Notes: generated by a model not told the origin, from the sequence alone. A stretch of DNA of 64,000 bases from Streptococcus sp. LPB0220 (GCF_008727815.1 NZ_CP044230.1:103501-167500), one strand, 5' to 3'; shown: positions 34,359-44,790, counted from the stretch's first letter. Numbers and translations are program-made.

Positions 34359-35135
34359 ATGGGAAAGACCTTAACAGAGCATTTACAAAAGCTGAAAGAC
34401 CAGCAGCAAGGGATCTTTGTTCCTTATATCATGGCAGGAGATCATGAAAAAGGCTTGGCAGGTTTGCAGGAAACCATCCAATTTTTGGAGGAGCTTGGTG
34501 TCTCAGCTATTGAGGTTGGCATTCCTTTTTCGGATCCGGTGGCAGATGGCCCTGTGATTGAAGAGGCGGGACTACGAAGTTTAGCCCATGGGACGACGAC
34601 AGAGGAACTGGTGCAAACGATCCAGCGTCTGAAGACAAGTGTTCCTTTGGTCATCATGACCTATTTCAACCCCTTGTTCCAATATGGGCTCGAAAACTTC
34701 TTTAGAGCTGTAGAAGGAACAGCGGTCAAGGGAGTGATTATTCCGGATCTTCCTCATGAGCATGCGGATCTGGTAGAGCCTCTCTTAGTGGATAAAGACA
34801 TCGCTTTGGTGCCGCTAGTGAGCTTAACCACAGGAATCGAGCGCCAGAAGAAATTGATCCATGATGCAGAAGGATTTATCTATGCCGTTGCTGTCAATGG
34901 AGTGACGGGGAAAGCTGGTAGCTATCGAGATGACTTGGATCACCACTTGGCCCAATTACACGAAATAGCTTCGATTCCTGTTTTAACAGGTTTTGGAGTT
35001 TCCAGCATGGAGGATATTCACCGTTTCAACAAGGTCTCAGATGGCGTTATTGTGGGATCTAAAATCGTTAAGGCTCTCCACCAAGGGGAGACAGACGCCG
35101 TCGCTCATTTTATTTCTCAAGCAGTGAAGGGCTAA
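34359..35135 (+). CDS. trpA: Tryptophan synthase alpha chain
   Basis: 258 aa TIM barrel. Catalytic Glu in [18 protein letters not shown] and the PDLPHEHA motif. One base after trpB; last gene of the trp operon. Confidence 0.97.
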   Translation: MGKTLTEHLQKLKDQQQGIFVPYIMAGDHEKGLAGLQETIQFLEELGVSAIEVGIPFSDPVADGPVIEEAGLRSLAHGTTTEELVQTIQRLKTSVPLVIMTYFNPLFQYGLENFFRAVEGTAVKGVIIPDLPHEHADLVEPLLVDKDIALVPLVSLTTGIERQKKLIHDAEGFIYAVAVNGVTGKAGSYRDDLDHHLAQLHEIASIPVLTGFGVSSMEDIHRFNKVSDGVIVGSKIVKALHQGETDAVAHFISQAVKG

Positions 35136-35158
35136 CAGGTCTATTCTATTTGTAATTG

Positions 35159-35236
35159 GCTTGATTCTCCTAGATCAAGCTCTTTGTCTACTATTTTAAA
35201 CATTGCCCTCGTTTATCTTTACAAACGAGGGTTTCT
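35159..35236 (+). terminator. Terminator region after trpA
   Basis: Two hairpins: GCTTGAT / ATCAAGC (35159-35180) and CCCTCGTTT / AAACGAGGG (35206-35231), the second followed by a short T-rich stretch. Neither has a long T-run, so some read-through is possible. Confidence 0.6.
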
Positions 35237-35245
35237 CGATACAAT
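35218..35245 (+). promoter_or_regulatory. Promoter of the fucosidase gene
   Basis: TTTACA, 16-bp spacer, TACAAT. It overlaps the right arm of the trpA hairpin. Confidence 0.55.
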
Positions 35246-35276
35246 AGAGATAGTAATAAGAAAAGAGGAGAAGAGA

Positions 35277-36740
35277 ATGATAAGCCTTGAAGAGATTAAT
35301 CAAGTCGTCCAGTCAGGCCCTTTTGAACCAAGCTGGGACTCTCTTAGCCATCAAGTCTGTCCAGACTGGTATCGGGATGCTAAATTTGGAATATTTATCC
35401 ACTGGGGCGTCTACAGTGTACCTGCCTTCGGTTCGGAGTGGTATTCACGAAATATGTATATCCAAGGGAATCCTTGCTATGACTACCATCGAGAGTATTT
35501 CGGAGATCAGGCTAGCTTTGGTTACAAGGAGCTCATTCCTCTCTTTACAGCGGATCGATTTGATCCGGCATCTTGGCTGGATCTCTTTCAAAAAGCAGGC
35601 GCTCAGTATCTTTTCCCAGTTGCGGAGCACCACGATGGTTTTCAGATGTATGCCTCTACTCTCTCGCCTTATAATAGCTTAGAAATGGGGCCGAGACGAG
35701 ATGTCTTAGGAGAACTGAGGGTGGAAGCAGAAAAACGTGGTCTACACTTCTGTACGTCGTCTCACCGGGCAGAGCACCAGTTTTTCTTTTCACATGGCAA
35801 GGAGTTTGCCAGTGATATTCTGCAAGAAGTTCCAAGAGACAGCCTCTATTGGCCAGCAGAGCCAGAACCGAAGGATCATTTTGATCTCACCTCCAAGCCC
35901 TATCCAAGTGAAGAGTTTTTGGAAGACTGGCTCTTGCGAACCTGTGAACTGGTGCGGGATTATCAGCCAGAGCTCCTTTATTTCGATTGGTGGATCCAGC
36001 ATGAGAGTTTCCGTCCCTACTTAATGTGCTTTTTGGCTTACTATTACAATCTAGCAGCACAAGAGGATCGCGAGGTGGCCGTTTGTTACAAACAGGATGC
36101 CCTACCTTTTGGTTCAGGAATCGTCGAGATGGAGCGGGGAGGCTACGGAGAGACGCAAGCCTTTCCGTGGCAAATGGATACTGCGATTGCCCGTAATTCT
36201 TGGTGCTATACCCTGGATCTAGCCTACAAGACCAGCAAGGAATTGTTGCAAAATTTAGTTGATGTTGTGGCAAAAAATGGGAATCTTCTGCTCAATATTG
36301 GACCCAAGGCAGATGGTACCATCCCTGAGCAAGATCAAGACATCCTTACAGAGATCGGGGACTGGCTGGCGGTAAACGGAGAAGCCATTTATCAGAGCCG
36401 GCCTTGGCGGGTGTCATCGGACGGACCGACCGAGGCCCAGGAAGGTTCCTTCTCAGATGGACAAGCACCACTCTATACCAGCCAAGATTTCCGCTATACC
36501 ATGCGTGATGGCTTTCTTTATGCCATCCAGCTGGAACCAAGTGGAAGGACAGAAGAGCTGACCTTGCCATCTCTCGCCTATGATCTCAAGCAACCGAGAA
36601 TTCTTCATGCGCGCATTCAAAAGGTGGAGCTCCTTGGAGAAAGCCAGCCCCTTTCTTGGAGCCAAGATGAGACAGGGCTCCATCTTCAGTTACCAGCTTG
36701 TAGCAAAAAACAACCGCGTGTTTTGCGCCTCAGCTTTTAG
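35277..36740 (+). CDS. GH29 alpha-L-fucosidase
   Basis: 487 aa from ATG 35277 (SD gaggag); a longer frame from 35184 overlaps the promoter and is rejected. Typical GH29 core: WYRDAKFGIFIHWGVYSVPAFGSEWYSR, EHHDGFQMY, and the likely nucleophile Asp in LLYFDWWIQ. No signal peptide, so it probably acts inside the cell on imported fucosyl sugars. No sugar-transport genes are nearby. Confidence 0.93.
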   Translation: MISLEEINQVVQSGPFEPSWDSLSHQVCPDWYRDAKFGIFIHWGVYSVPAFGSEWYSRNMYIQGNPCYDYHREYFGDQASFGYKELIPLFTADRFDPASWLDLFQKAGAQYLFPVAEHHDGFQMYASTLSPYNSLEMGPRRDVLGELRVEAEKRGLHFCTSSHRAEHQFFFSHGKEFASDILQEVPRDSLYWPAEPEPKDHFDLTSKPYPSEEFLEDWLLRTCELVRDYQPELLYFDWWIQHESFRPYLMCFLAYYYNLAAQEDREVAVCYKQDALPFGSGIVEMERGGYGETQAFPWQMDTAIARNSWCYTLDLAYKTSKELLQNLVDVVAKNGNLLLNIGPKADGTIPEQDQDILTEIGDWLAVNGEAIYQSRPWRVSSDGPTEAQEGSFSDGQAPLYTSQDFRYTMRDGFLYAIQLEPSGRTEELTLPSLAYDLKQPRILHARIQKVELLGESQPLSWSQDETGLHLQLPACSKKQPRVLRLSF

Positions 36741-36821
36741 TTTTCTTGAAGCTTTCTATAAGGAATCGTTTAGGTTTCTCTTGTATACTGTACTCATCCA
36801 ATAAGAAATGAGGTACAGAAA

Positions 36822-36893
36822 ATGAAAATCTCAGTCAATTATCCAAAACGCTTTAAGAAATTGCCACAACAAGGTTCTTGTTACGGCGAATAA
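36822..36893 (+). CDS. 23-aa peptide gene, Cys-containing
   Basis: SD gaggt and ATG at 36822; residues 1-20 read MKISVNYPKRFKKLPQQGSC and the end is YGE. It is bounded by a -10-like TATACT (36784-36789) and a strong terminator (36934-36958), so it looks like its own unit. No signal peptide or maturation enzyme nearby. The basic N-part and the Gly-Ser-Cys end resemble peptide precursors; function unknown. Confidence 0.55.
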   Translation: MKISVNYPKRFKKLPQQGSCYGE

Positions 36894-36933
36894 ACACTTC
36901 TCTTCATTTTTCATAAGAAACTCCTAAAGAAGG

Positions 36934-36958
36934 CTCTACCCGAAAGGGTAGAGTTTTT
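36934..36958 (+). terminator. Terminator between the peptide gene and polA
   Basis: CTCTACCC, loop GAAA, GGGTAGAG, then five T residues. Confidence 0.88.
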
Positions 36959-36982
36959 ATGTACCAGAGACCTTGTGATTCG

Positions 36983-36991
36983 TGGTATAAT
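36983..36991 (+). promoter_or_regulatory. Extended -10 promoter of polA (leaderless)
   Basis: TGGTATAAT ends at 36991, only 6 bp before the polA ATG at 36998. Transcription would begin at or next to the start codon. Confidence 0.65.
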
Positions 36992-36997
36992 AGGCCT

Positions 36998-39643
36998 ATG
37001 GAAAAAAAGAATAAATTACTACTCATCGACGGGTCTTCCGTCGCTTTTCGTGCCTTTTTCGCACTCTATCATCAAATTGATCGCTTCAAAAATGCCAATG
37101 GTTTGCATACCAATGCGGTCTATGGCTTTAACCTCATGTTGAGCCATCTATTGGAGCGCATCCAACCAACCCATGTCCTCGTTGCTTTTGATGCAGGAAA
37201 GACGACCTTCCGGACAGAGATGTATGCCGACTACAAAGGGGGCCGTGCAAAAACTCCAGATGAGTTCCGTGAGCAGTTTCCTTTCATTCGTGAGCAACTG
37301 GATCATTTGGGAATCCGCCATTATGAGCTGGCCCAGTATGAAGCGGATGATATTATTGGGACGCTAGATAAGATGGCAGAAACTAGCTCGGTGCCATTTG
37401 ATGTGACCATTGTCTCTGGGGACAAGGATTTGATCCAGCTGACAGATGACAATACGGTGGTTGAAATCTCTAAAAAAGGGGTAGCGGAGTTTGAGGAATT
37501 CACTCCATCCTACCTCAAAGAAAAGATGGGGCTGACACCCGAGCAATTTATCGACCTCAAGGCCTTGATGGGAGATAAGTCGGATAATATCCCAGGTGTC
37601 ACAAAGATCGGAGAAAAGACCGGGATCAAACTACTCCTAGAATACGGCTCTCTCGATGGCATTTACGAGCATATCGACGAGATGAAGGCTTCTAAGATGA
37701 AGGAAAACCTCATCAACGACAAGGAGCAGGCCTATCTGTCTAAGACCCTTGCGACCATCGATACCAATGCGCCCATTGAAATTGGACTTGACGATATCAC
37801 CTATACGGGCCCTCATCTAGAAAATCTCGCCAAGTTTTATGAGGAGATGGGCTTTAAGCAACTCCGTCAAGCCTTGGATCTCAGTGGAGAAGAAGCGGCT
37901 CCTTTAGCTATTGACTATACAGAAGTCGAGCAAGTCACTTCAGATATGCTCACGGAAGATAGTTTCTTCCATTTTGAGATTTTTGGGGACAATTACCATA
38001 CGGAACCCATCATCGGTTTCGCATGGGGGACCAAAGGTCAGCTCTACGCGAGTACAGATACTGGTCTTTTACAAACACCGATTTTCAAAGAATTTCTCGA
38101 AAAAACGCTCCTCAAGGTCTATGACTTCAAGCGGGCCAAGGTCTTGCTCAGCCACTTGGGCATTTCCCTTCAAAATCCCGCGTTTGACAGTCGATTGGCC
38201 AAGTATCTCTTGTCGACCGTAGAGGACAATGAAATTTCAACCATTGCGAGTCTCTATAGTCAGATTGCGCTGCCGCTGGACGAAGTCGTTTATGGCAAGG
38301 GAGTCAAAAAAGCTATCCCAGAGAAGGCGGTCCTATTAGAGCATTTGGCACGGAAAGTCGCTGTTCTACTGGATACCGAAGAGCCCATGGTGGAACAGTT
38401 GCAAGCCCATGACCAGCTAGATTTGCTCTATGATATGGAGCAACCACTAGCAGCTGTTTTGGCCAAGATGGAAATCGCAGGGATTAAGGTAGAACGCCAG
38501 ACCCTAGAAGACATGCAGGCGGAAAACGAAGCAGTCTTGGAACGCTTGACCCAAGAAATCTACGAGCTAGCAGGCGAAGAGTTTAACATCAATTCTCCAA
38601 AACAATTGGGTGTCATCCTCTTTGAAAAATTGGAACTCCCTCTTGAATATACGAAGAAGACCAAAACCGGCTATTCAACAGCCGTTGATGTCTTGGAACG
38701 CCTGGCTCCAATTGCACCGATTGTGTCTAAGATTCTTGAATACCGCCAAATTGCTAAGATCCAGTCGACCTATGTCATCGGTCTTCAAGATTGGATTTTG
38801 GAAGATGGGAAGATCCATACCCGCTATGTACAGGATTTGACGCAGACAGGCCGTTTGTCTAGCGTGGATCCCAATTTGCAAAATATCCCTGTCCGATTGG
38901 AACAAGGTCGCCTTATTCGTAAGGCCTTTGTCCCAGAAGAGGAAAACAGTGTCTTGCTGAGTTCAGACTATTCACAGATCGAATTGCGCGTCTTGGCCCA
39001 TATTTCGGGAGATGAGCATTTGATTGATGCCTTTAAACATGGGGCAGATATCCATACATCGACTGCTATGCGCGTTTTCAATATTGAAAAACCAGAAGAC
39101 GTGACGCCGAACGACCGTCGCAATGCAAAAGCAGTAAACTTCGGTGTGGTTTATGGAATTTCCGACTTTGGACTGTCTAACAACCTAGGGATCAGTCGAA
39201 AAGAAGCCAAGGCCTACATTGAGACCTACTTCGAACGCTACCCTGGCATCAAGGACTATATGGAGAGAGTGGTACGGGAAGCGCGTGATAAAGGCTATGT
39301 GGAGACTCTCTTCAAGCGCCGTCGGGAGATTCCAGATATCAATTCTCGCAACTTCAATGTTCGAGGGTTTGCGGAGCGGACAGCTATCAACTCACCAATC
39401 CAAGGATCGGCAGCAGACATCTTGAAAATTGCCATGATCCACTTGGACCAAGCGCTAGAAAGAGGAGCATACAAGACCAAGATGCTCCTTCAGGTCCACG
39501 ATGAAATCGTTCTGCAAGTACCAAGTGATGAACTGGCAGCGATCAAAGAACTCGTCAAAGAGACCATGGAATCCGCTATTGAGCTTGCAGTACCACTGGA
39601 AGCCGATGAAAATGAAGGCAAAACATGGTATGAAGCCAAATAA
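36998..39643 (+). CDS. polA: DNA polymerase I
   Basis: 881 aa from MEKKNKLLLIDGSSVAFRAFF at 36998; the ATG at 36959 lies upstream of the promoter. Domains: 5'-3' exonuclease (1-290), a 3'-5' exonuclease-like domain without the expected acidic residues (300-480), and the polymerase (500-881) with DYSQIELRVLAH, RRNAKAVNFGVVYG and LLQVHDEIV. It fills gaps and removes RNA primers. No convincing SD precedes it. Confidence 0.97.
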   Translation: MEKKNKLLLIDGSSVAFRAFFALYHQIDRFKNANGLHTNAVYGFNLMLSHLLERIQPTHVLVAFDAGKTTFRTEMYADYKGGRAKTPDEFREQFPFIREQLDHLGIRHYELAQYEADDIIGTLDKMAETSSVPFDVTIVSGDKDLIQLTDDNTVVEISKKGVAEFEEFTPSYLKEKMGLTPEQFIDLKALMGDKSDNIPGVTKIGEKTGIKLLLEYGSLDGIYEHIDEMKASKMKENLINDKEQAYLSKTLATIDTNAPIEIGLDDITYTGPHLENLAKFYEEMGFKQLRQALDLSGEEAAPLAIDYTEVEQVTSDMLTEDSFFHFEIFGDNYHTEPIIGFAWGTKGQLYASTDTGLLQTPIFKEFLEKTLLKVYDFKRAKVLLSHLGISLQNPAFDSRLAKYLLSTVEDNEISTIASLYSQIALPLDEVVYGKGVKKAIPEKAVLLEHLARKVAVLLDTEEPMVEQLQAHDQLDLLYDMEQPLAAVLAKMEIAGIKVERQTLEDMQAENEAVLERLTQEIYELAGEEFNINSPKQLGVILFEKLELPLEYTKKTKTGYSTAVDVLERLAPIAPIVSKILEYRQIAKIQSTYVIGLQDWILEDGKIHTRYVQDLTQTGRLSSVDPNLQNIPVRLEQGRLIRKAFVPEEENSVLLSSDYSQIELRVLAHISGDEHLIDAFKHGADIHTSTAMRVFNIEKPEDVTPNDRRNAKAVNFGVVYGISDFGLSNNLGISRKEAKAYIETYFERYPGIKDYMERVVREARDKGYVETLFKRRREIPDINSRNFNVRGFAERTAINSPIQGSAADILKIAMIHLDQALERGAYKTKMLLQVHDEIVLQVPSDELAAIKELVKETMESAIELAVPLEADENEGKTWYEAK

Positions 39644-39714
39644 AATGGCAGTCGTACAAGCACGTCCAGTATCATATAAATTCTTAAGACAAGAAACACA
39701 AAAAGGAGATTCTT

Positions 39715-40167
39715 ATGGCTTATTCATTTCGCAATCCTAGTGATGGCATTATCAAACATTACCTAGAAACGAGCAAGATCATCGCTGTAGTTGGATTATC
39801 TGATCGTGAAGACACAACCAGTCATCGTGTCAGCAAGGAGATGCAAGAGCGGGGCTATCGGATTATTCCTGTCAACCCCCGCGCAGCTGGAGGGCAAATC
39901 CTTGGAGAAACGGTGTATGCTAGCTTGCAGGAGATTCCTTTCCCAGTAGATATCGTCGATGTATACCGTCGCAGTGAGTTTTTACCAGATGTGGCACGTG
40001 ATTTTATTGAGACGGATGCGAAAATTTTCTGGGCACAATTGGAGCTGGAAAATCAAGAAGCAGAAGAAATCCTTCGTGGAGCTGGACGAGAAGATATCGT
40101 CATGAACCGCTGTATCAAACGGGAACACACCCGACTGATCTTAGGGGACTCCCTATACGGTTTATAA
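39715..40167 (+). CDS. CoA-binding domain protein (YccU-like)
   Basis: 150 aa. IAVVGLSDREDTTSHRVSKEMQERGYRIIPVNPRA is the CoA-binding Rossmann motif. The physiological role of the family is unclear. SD aaaaggag. It follows polA by 71 bp, likely the same transcript. Confidence 0.9.
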   Translation: MAYSFRNPSDGIIKHYLETSKIIAVVGLSDREDTTSHRVSKEMQERGYRIIPVNPRAAGGQILGETVYASLQEIPFPVDIVDVYRRSEFLPDVARDFIETDAKIFWAQLELENQEAEEILRGAGREDIVMNRCIKREHTRLILGDSLYGL

Positions 40168-40184
40168 ATGATAAACAATTGAAT

Positions 40185-40218
40185 AGAAGAAAACCCCAGC
40201 AAGCTGGGGTTTTCTTCT
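40185..40218. terminator. Bidirectional terminator between convergent genes
   Basis: AGAAGAAAACCCCAGC pairs exactly with GCTGGGGTTTTCTTCT around a 2-nt loop. Confidence 0.92.
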
Positions 40219-40223
40219 TACTC

Positions 40224-41093
40224 TTATTCAGTTTCATGGCTTGGATGGCCTGTAAAATGGCGCGGCCCTTGTTTGATCTGCTTGATTTGATCGTAAAAGG
40301 CAATTTGGCAGTTGATAAAGTAAGGCATGGTATAAAAGCCGATGACATCGCGCGTGAAGTAATTCAAGAAGTACCAACCAATCAAGGTTAGGTCGAGCAC
40401 CAAGCGATTGCTGCGAAAGCCTTTCATGGTTTCACGACTTTGGCGAAGCACTCCAAAGGCTCCCTTGTAGTCGCCGTCTCGTAATTGCTCATAGAGGATC
40501 AATTCGACCAAGCTGAGACTGTAGTATTGTGGCAGGTAAAAGAGGAGGCCGATCAGGCCGAGTGCGACACCAGCAGTCATCAGAGGCATTTGTTGCATGA
40601 GAGATTGAAATTCAGGACTGGAAGCACTCAAAGTGCTAGGGTTGCTCACCTTGTCGTAAATCGCTAAAAATCGAATGCTGGCGTAGGTGCTGATGAGACT
40701 CCCCACATAGAGGATGAGTCCCCATAAAAAGAGGACGGCTTGCTTCAAGATCAAGGTGGCAAATACAGAGGTAAAGCGATCTTGTTTAAAGATATCTAAG
40801 ACACGTGTTCGGTGTTCGATCTTGGGATTAATCGTATCTAAATAGCTAAAAGTCGCACCGAACACTAAAATGGAGATGACAAAGGAGACGACAGAAGGAA
40901 AGAGTTGCCGCTGGATCATGTAGATACTTGCTTGCTGCAAGGTCATATCCGGTAGTAGATCGACCAGATCTTGCCCACTTAAGAGGAAGTTAGCAAGAAT
41001 GGTCAACAGGACCGGAAGAGCAAAAAGGATAGCTAAGCCCGGATGCTGGACTTGCATGGTACGTGCCCGGAGGCGAATCAATTTAAGGTTCAT
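40224..41093 (-). CDS. DUF975-family integral membrane protein
   Basis: 289 aa from MNLKLIRLRARTMQ at 41093; upstream in-frame extensions lie before the promoter (TGTTATAAT; plus 41125-41133). The RARTMQ start and about six membrane segments fit DUF975. Function unknown; members often link to cell-envelope processes. Gene is convergent to the CoA-binding gene and divergent from tgt. Confidence 0.85.
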   Translation of the reverse strand: MNLKLIRLRARTMQVQHPGLAILFALPVLLTILANFLLSGQDLVDLLPDMTLQQASIYMIQRQLFPSVVSFVISILVFGATFSYLDTINPKIEHRTRVLDIFKQDRFTSVFATLILKQAVLFLWGLILYVGSLISTYASIRFLAIYDKVSNPSTLSASSPEFQSLMQQMPLMTAGVALGLIGLLFYLPQYYSLSLVELILYEQLRDGDYKGAFGVLRQSRETMKGFRSNRLVLDLTLIGWYFLNYFTRDVIGFYTMPYFINCQIAFYDQIKQIKQGPRHFTGHPSHETE

Positions 41094-41131
41094 AGATGAC
41101 ACTCTCTTCATAGTAGTACTTTTTATTATAA

Positions 41132-42385
<1,254 letters not shown>

Positions 42386-42386
42386 G

Positions 42387-43007
42387 ATGGATCGCGAAAG
42401 ACTATTAGACTCCTTGGTAAAAAAGATCCAGGCAAAAGAATGGCAGACCATTGGGATCTATGGTCATGGTGGTTCAGGAAAAACAACCTTTGCAAAAGCA
42501 CTCTGTGAGCGATTGGACCTCATGAAAGTTAATCTTTTAGAGACAGATCCCTATGTTATTGGAAGTCCAAGAGGATTGGTTGTACCAAAAGACTCCCCAG
42601 GTCAAAAAGTGACCGCATGTCTGTCGAGTGCCCACGAATTAGCTAGTCTAGAACGAGATATTCAAGCCCTTCAAGCGGGAATGGATATACGAACGATTGA
42701 TCAGCCATGGTCTCCAAGCCACATATTATCTGGCAACAAGCCCATTCTCATCGTAGAAGGGATGTCAGTAGCTTTTTTACCCAAGTCTTTGTTTGATCAA
42801 ACCATTTGTTTTTACACAGATGATCATACGGAACTAGAAAGACGATTAAGTAGAGACGTTGCCCAACGAAATCGAGAAATGGACTTCATCTATCGAACTC
42901 ACCAGATCAGGCGAGAACAATACCATCAGTACTACCAACCTATGGAAGGTGAAGCAGATATCCTGGTCAATACATCACAAGATCAATTTTGTATTGAAAA
43001 AGAATAG
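42387..43007 (+). CDS. Uridine kinase-like P-loop protein
   Basis: 206 aa from ATG 42387, one base after the tgt stop; ATG 42354 would overlap tgt. Walker A GIYGHGGSGKTTFAK and IVEGMSVAFLPKSLFD fit the uridine kinase / phosphoribulokinase family. ERRLSRDVAQRNRE is the lid. Substrate uncertain. Confidence 0.8.
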   Translation: MDRERLLDSLVKKIQAKEWQTIGIYGHGGSGKTTFAKALCERLDLMKVNLLETDPYVIGSPRGLVVPKDSPGQKVTACLSSAHELASLERDIQALQAGMDIRTIDQPWSPSHILSGNKPILIVEGMSVAFLPKSLFDQTICFYTDDHTELERRLSRDVAQRNREMDFIYRTHQIRREQYHQYYQPMEGEADILVNTSQDQFCIEKE

Positions 43008-43036
43008 AAAGTTCTACGAAAAAGTAGAACTTTTTT
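43008..43036 (+). terminator. Terminator of tgt operon; copy 1 of a 29-bp duplicate
   Basis: GTTCTAC, loop GAAAAA, GTAGAAC, T-run. The 29 bp 43008-43036 are identical to 44531-44559. Confidence 0.9.
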
Positions 43037-43064
43037 GATTAAATTTCATAGAGCATCGATATTG

Positions 43065-43093
43065 TTGTAAGCAAATTTGTTATTGGGTATAAT
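43065..43093 (+). promoter_or_regulatory. Promoter of the RRNPP-like regulator
   Basis: TTGTAA, 17-bp spacer, TATAAT, with SD aggaagga and ATG 22 bp later. Confidence 0.75.
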
Positions 43094-43115
43094 GTATTCA
43101 GGAAGGACGATAACT

Positions 43116-44027
43116 ATGGTAGAAGATCTTCGAAAATTTGCAACTCTTGTGAAAAAATATAGAAAACAAAAAGGAATGACCAAAGAAGAGTTGTGTCAGG
43201 ATGAGAGCGAGTTGACTGTACGTCAATTAACTCGAATAGAGTCAGGCTTGTCGAGACCAACATTAACTAAGATAAATTTTTTAGCTGAACGACTAGACAT
43301 GAATTTATTTTCATTGATGCCAGACTATACAGAATTACCAAAAGAATATTTAGACTTAAAATACCAATTATTAAGAAATACGACGTATTCGGATAAAAGA
43401 AAGATTTATGAAGAGGAAAAACGTTTCGAAATCATATATGAGAATTATTATGAAGATTTGCCTGAAGAGGAGCAATTGATTGTTGATATCTTAACCACTA
43501 TATCCGATGTTAATGAAAGTGAATTGATTGAACTTGGGAATCATTTATTGGAGGATTATCTTGATCAACTAAAAAAGAAGAATACATATACCTTAAATGA
43601 TCTATTGCTGATTAAATTACTTTTAATAGTAATGATACACGATGATGACATATACTGTAATCCAGGATGGCAATTGTTACCGCAAATTGTACAAAGGTTA
43701 TTGGTAGATGATGGTGAATTATTGATCTATCAGCAATTTGTATTGAGAGATACACTTTTTCTAGCTTTAGGGTTGTTTTTTAGATTAGGTGATTATAAAA
43801 AAGTTAGAGAAATATTAGACAGGTTAATCCAAATTATGGAACGAACTCAAGACTATCAGAAAAAATCTTTGATAGATATGTTCGAATGGAAATATTATCT
43901 TAGTTTTAAGAATGATAAGAAAGAGGCTAAAAAGTATTACGAATCAGCTATACACTTTGCAGAAATGATTAAAGAAGATATGCTATTAAAAAAACTAAAA
44001 CAGGAATGGCAACAGGATATCAAATAA
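43116..44027 (+). CDS. RRNPP-type regulator (HTH plus TPR; TprA/PlcR-like)
   Basis: 303 aa from ATG 43116. Residues 5-60 are an XRE HTH (YRKQKGMTKEELC, VRQLTRIESGLSRPT). The rest is a series of helix pairs like TPR repeats (for example FRLGDYKKVREILDRLIQIME and KKEAKKYYESAIHFAEMIKED). Such regulators bind short secreted peptides after import. AT-rich, unlike the neighbours. The secreted protein gene follows. Confidence 0.8.
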   Translation: MVEDLRKFATLVKKYRKQKGMTKEELCQDESELTVRQLTRIESGLSRPTLTKINFLAERLDMNLFSLMPDYTELPKEYLDLKYQLLRNTTYSDKRKIYEEEKRFEIIYENYYEDLPEEEQLIVDILTTISDVNESELIELGNHLLEDYLDQLKKKNTYTLNDLLLIKLLLIVMIHDDDIYCNPGWQLLPQIVQRLLVDDGELLIYQQFVLRDTLFLALGLFFRLGDYKKVREILDRLIQIMERTQDYQKKSLIDMFEWKYYLSFKNDKKEAKKYYESAIHFAEMIKEDMLLKKLKQEWQQDIK

Positions 44028-44031
44028 TTAG

Positions 44032-44049
44032 CAGGACATTTTTGTCCTG
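44032..44049 (+). promoter_or_regulatory. Small hairpin between regulator and secreted-protein genes
   Basis: CAGGACA, 4-nt loop, TGTCCTG. No T-run. It may be an operator or a weak terminator. A TATAAT at about 44071-44076 could be the promoter of the next gene. Confidence 0.45.
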
Positions 44050-44103
44050 TTAAACTATATATCAAAAACCTATAATAAGTGTATTAAGAAAGTAGGTGAA
44101 AAA

Positions 44104-44484
44104 ATGGCTAATCAAACTAAAAAGATCATATCTCTAATAGCAACAGTTCTATCTATTGGGATTGTATCGTATGCATTACAAAAAAACGCCGTTGCTGAAT
44201 CAACAGGAATTGATCAAAAGGAAAATCAAACAATACAAATTTATAAAAAACTCTTGAGTGGTAAATCAGAAAAAGAAATAAATGATTATTTTGGTAATTT
44301 ACCTGATAGTAAAGTAATTGTCGCTGATGAATCCGGTGGATTTACAACGAGTTCCACAAATGATTATAGTAATCCAGTTGAAACTATTGATGAGAGAGGG
44401 AATAAAGAGTTAAAGTCATTTCAAGATACAAGCACTGCATCAACAATTGGTGAAATAAAAGCAGCCTTGAAAATCAATAAATAA
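44104..44484 (+). CDS. Secreted protein, 126 aa, candidate target or signal of the RRNPP regulator
   Basis: An N-terminal signal peptide (KKIISLIATVLSIGIVSYAL) has a likely cleavage site after AVA (about residue 31). The mature part is about 95 aa, polar and Ser/Thr-rich, with no Cys. No family recognised. Adjacent to the RRNPP gene and same strand, so it may be the precursor of its peptide or a gene it controls. Confidence 0.7.
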   Translation: MANQTKKIISLIATVLSIGIVSYALQKNAVAESTGIDQKENQTIQIYKKLLSGKSEKEINDYFGNLPDSKVIVADESGGFTTSSTNDYSNPVETIDERGNKELKSFQDTSTASTIGEIKAALKINK

Positions 44485-44530
44485 AAAGTGAAAAGATCAA
44501 AGATGTAATCATCGTATCTCTTTACGTTAA

Positions 44531-44559
44531 AAAGTTCTACGAAAAAGTAGAACTTTTTT
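44531..44559 (+). terminator. Terminator after the secreted-protein gene; copy 2 of the 29-bp duplicate
   Basis: Identical to 43008-43036. It closes the AT-rich cassette. Confidence 0.9.
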
Positions 44560-44642
44560 CTATATAATAGCAACTTTTTTAGCACTCAATTTCTTTCGAA
44601 AACACTTTCATCAAAAAAACGAAAAAAATCTTCTCAAATCCC

Positions 44643-44671
44643 TTGCATTGGGCCTTTGTTTGTGTTAAACT
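44643..44671 (+). promoter_or_regulatory. S10 operon promoter
   Basis: TTGCAT, 17-bp spacer, TAAACT. Confidence 0.65.
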
Positions 44672-44679
44672 ACTATGGT

Positions 44680-44790
44680 GCTGTGAAAAACAGCTATTAG
44701 CTTTGATGCAAGAGGTTGCGACACGCTCGGTTGCATTGCCACGCAACGCGCGTCGGTTTTCTTGTGGAGCTAGCCTATTATCTTAAATAG
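44680..44790 (+). promoter_or_regulatory. Structured leader of the S10 operon
   Basis: About 125 nt of non-coding leader with many inverted segments (GCTGT/ACAGC at its start, several TTGC/GCAA and CGCG stretches, then GCTAG before the SD). Ribosomal protein L4 controls such leaders in other bacteria; whether L4 or another protein binds here is inferred. Confidence 0.5.

Noticed and set aside
35184..35276. N-terminal extension of the fucosidase
   Set aside because: It overlaps the terminator and the promoter; the ATG at 35277 has the SD.
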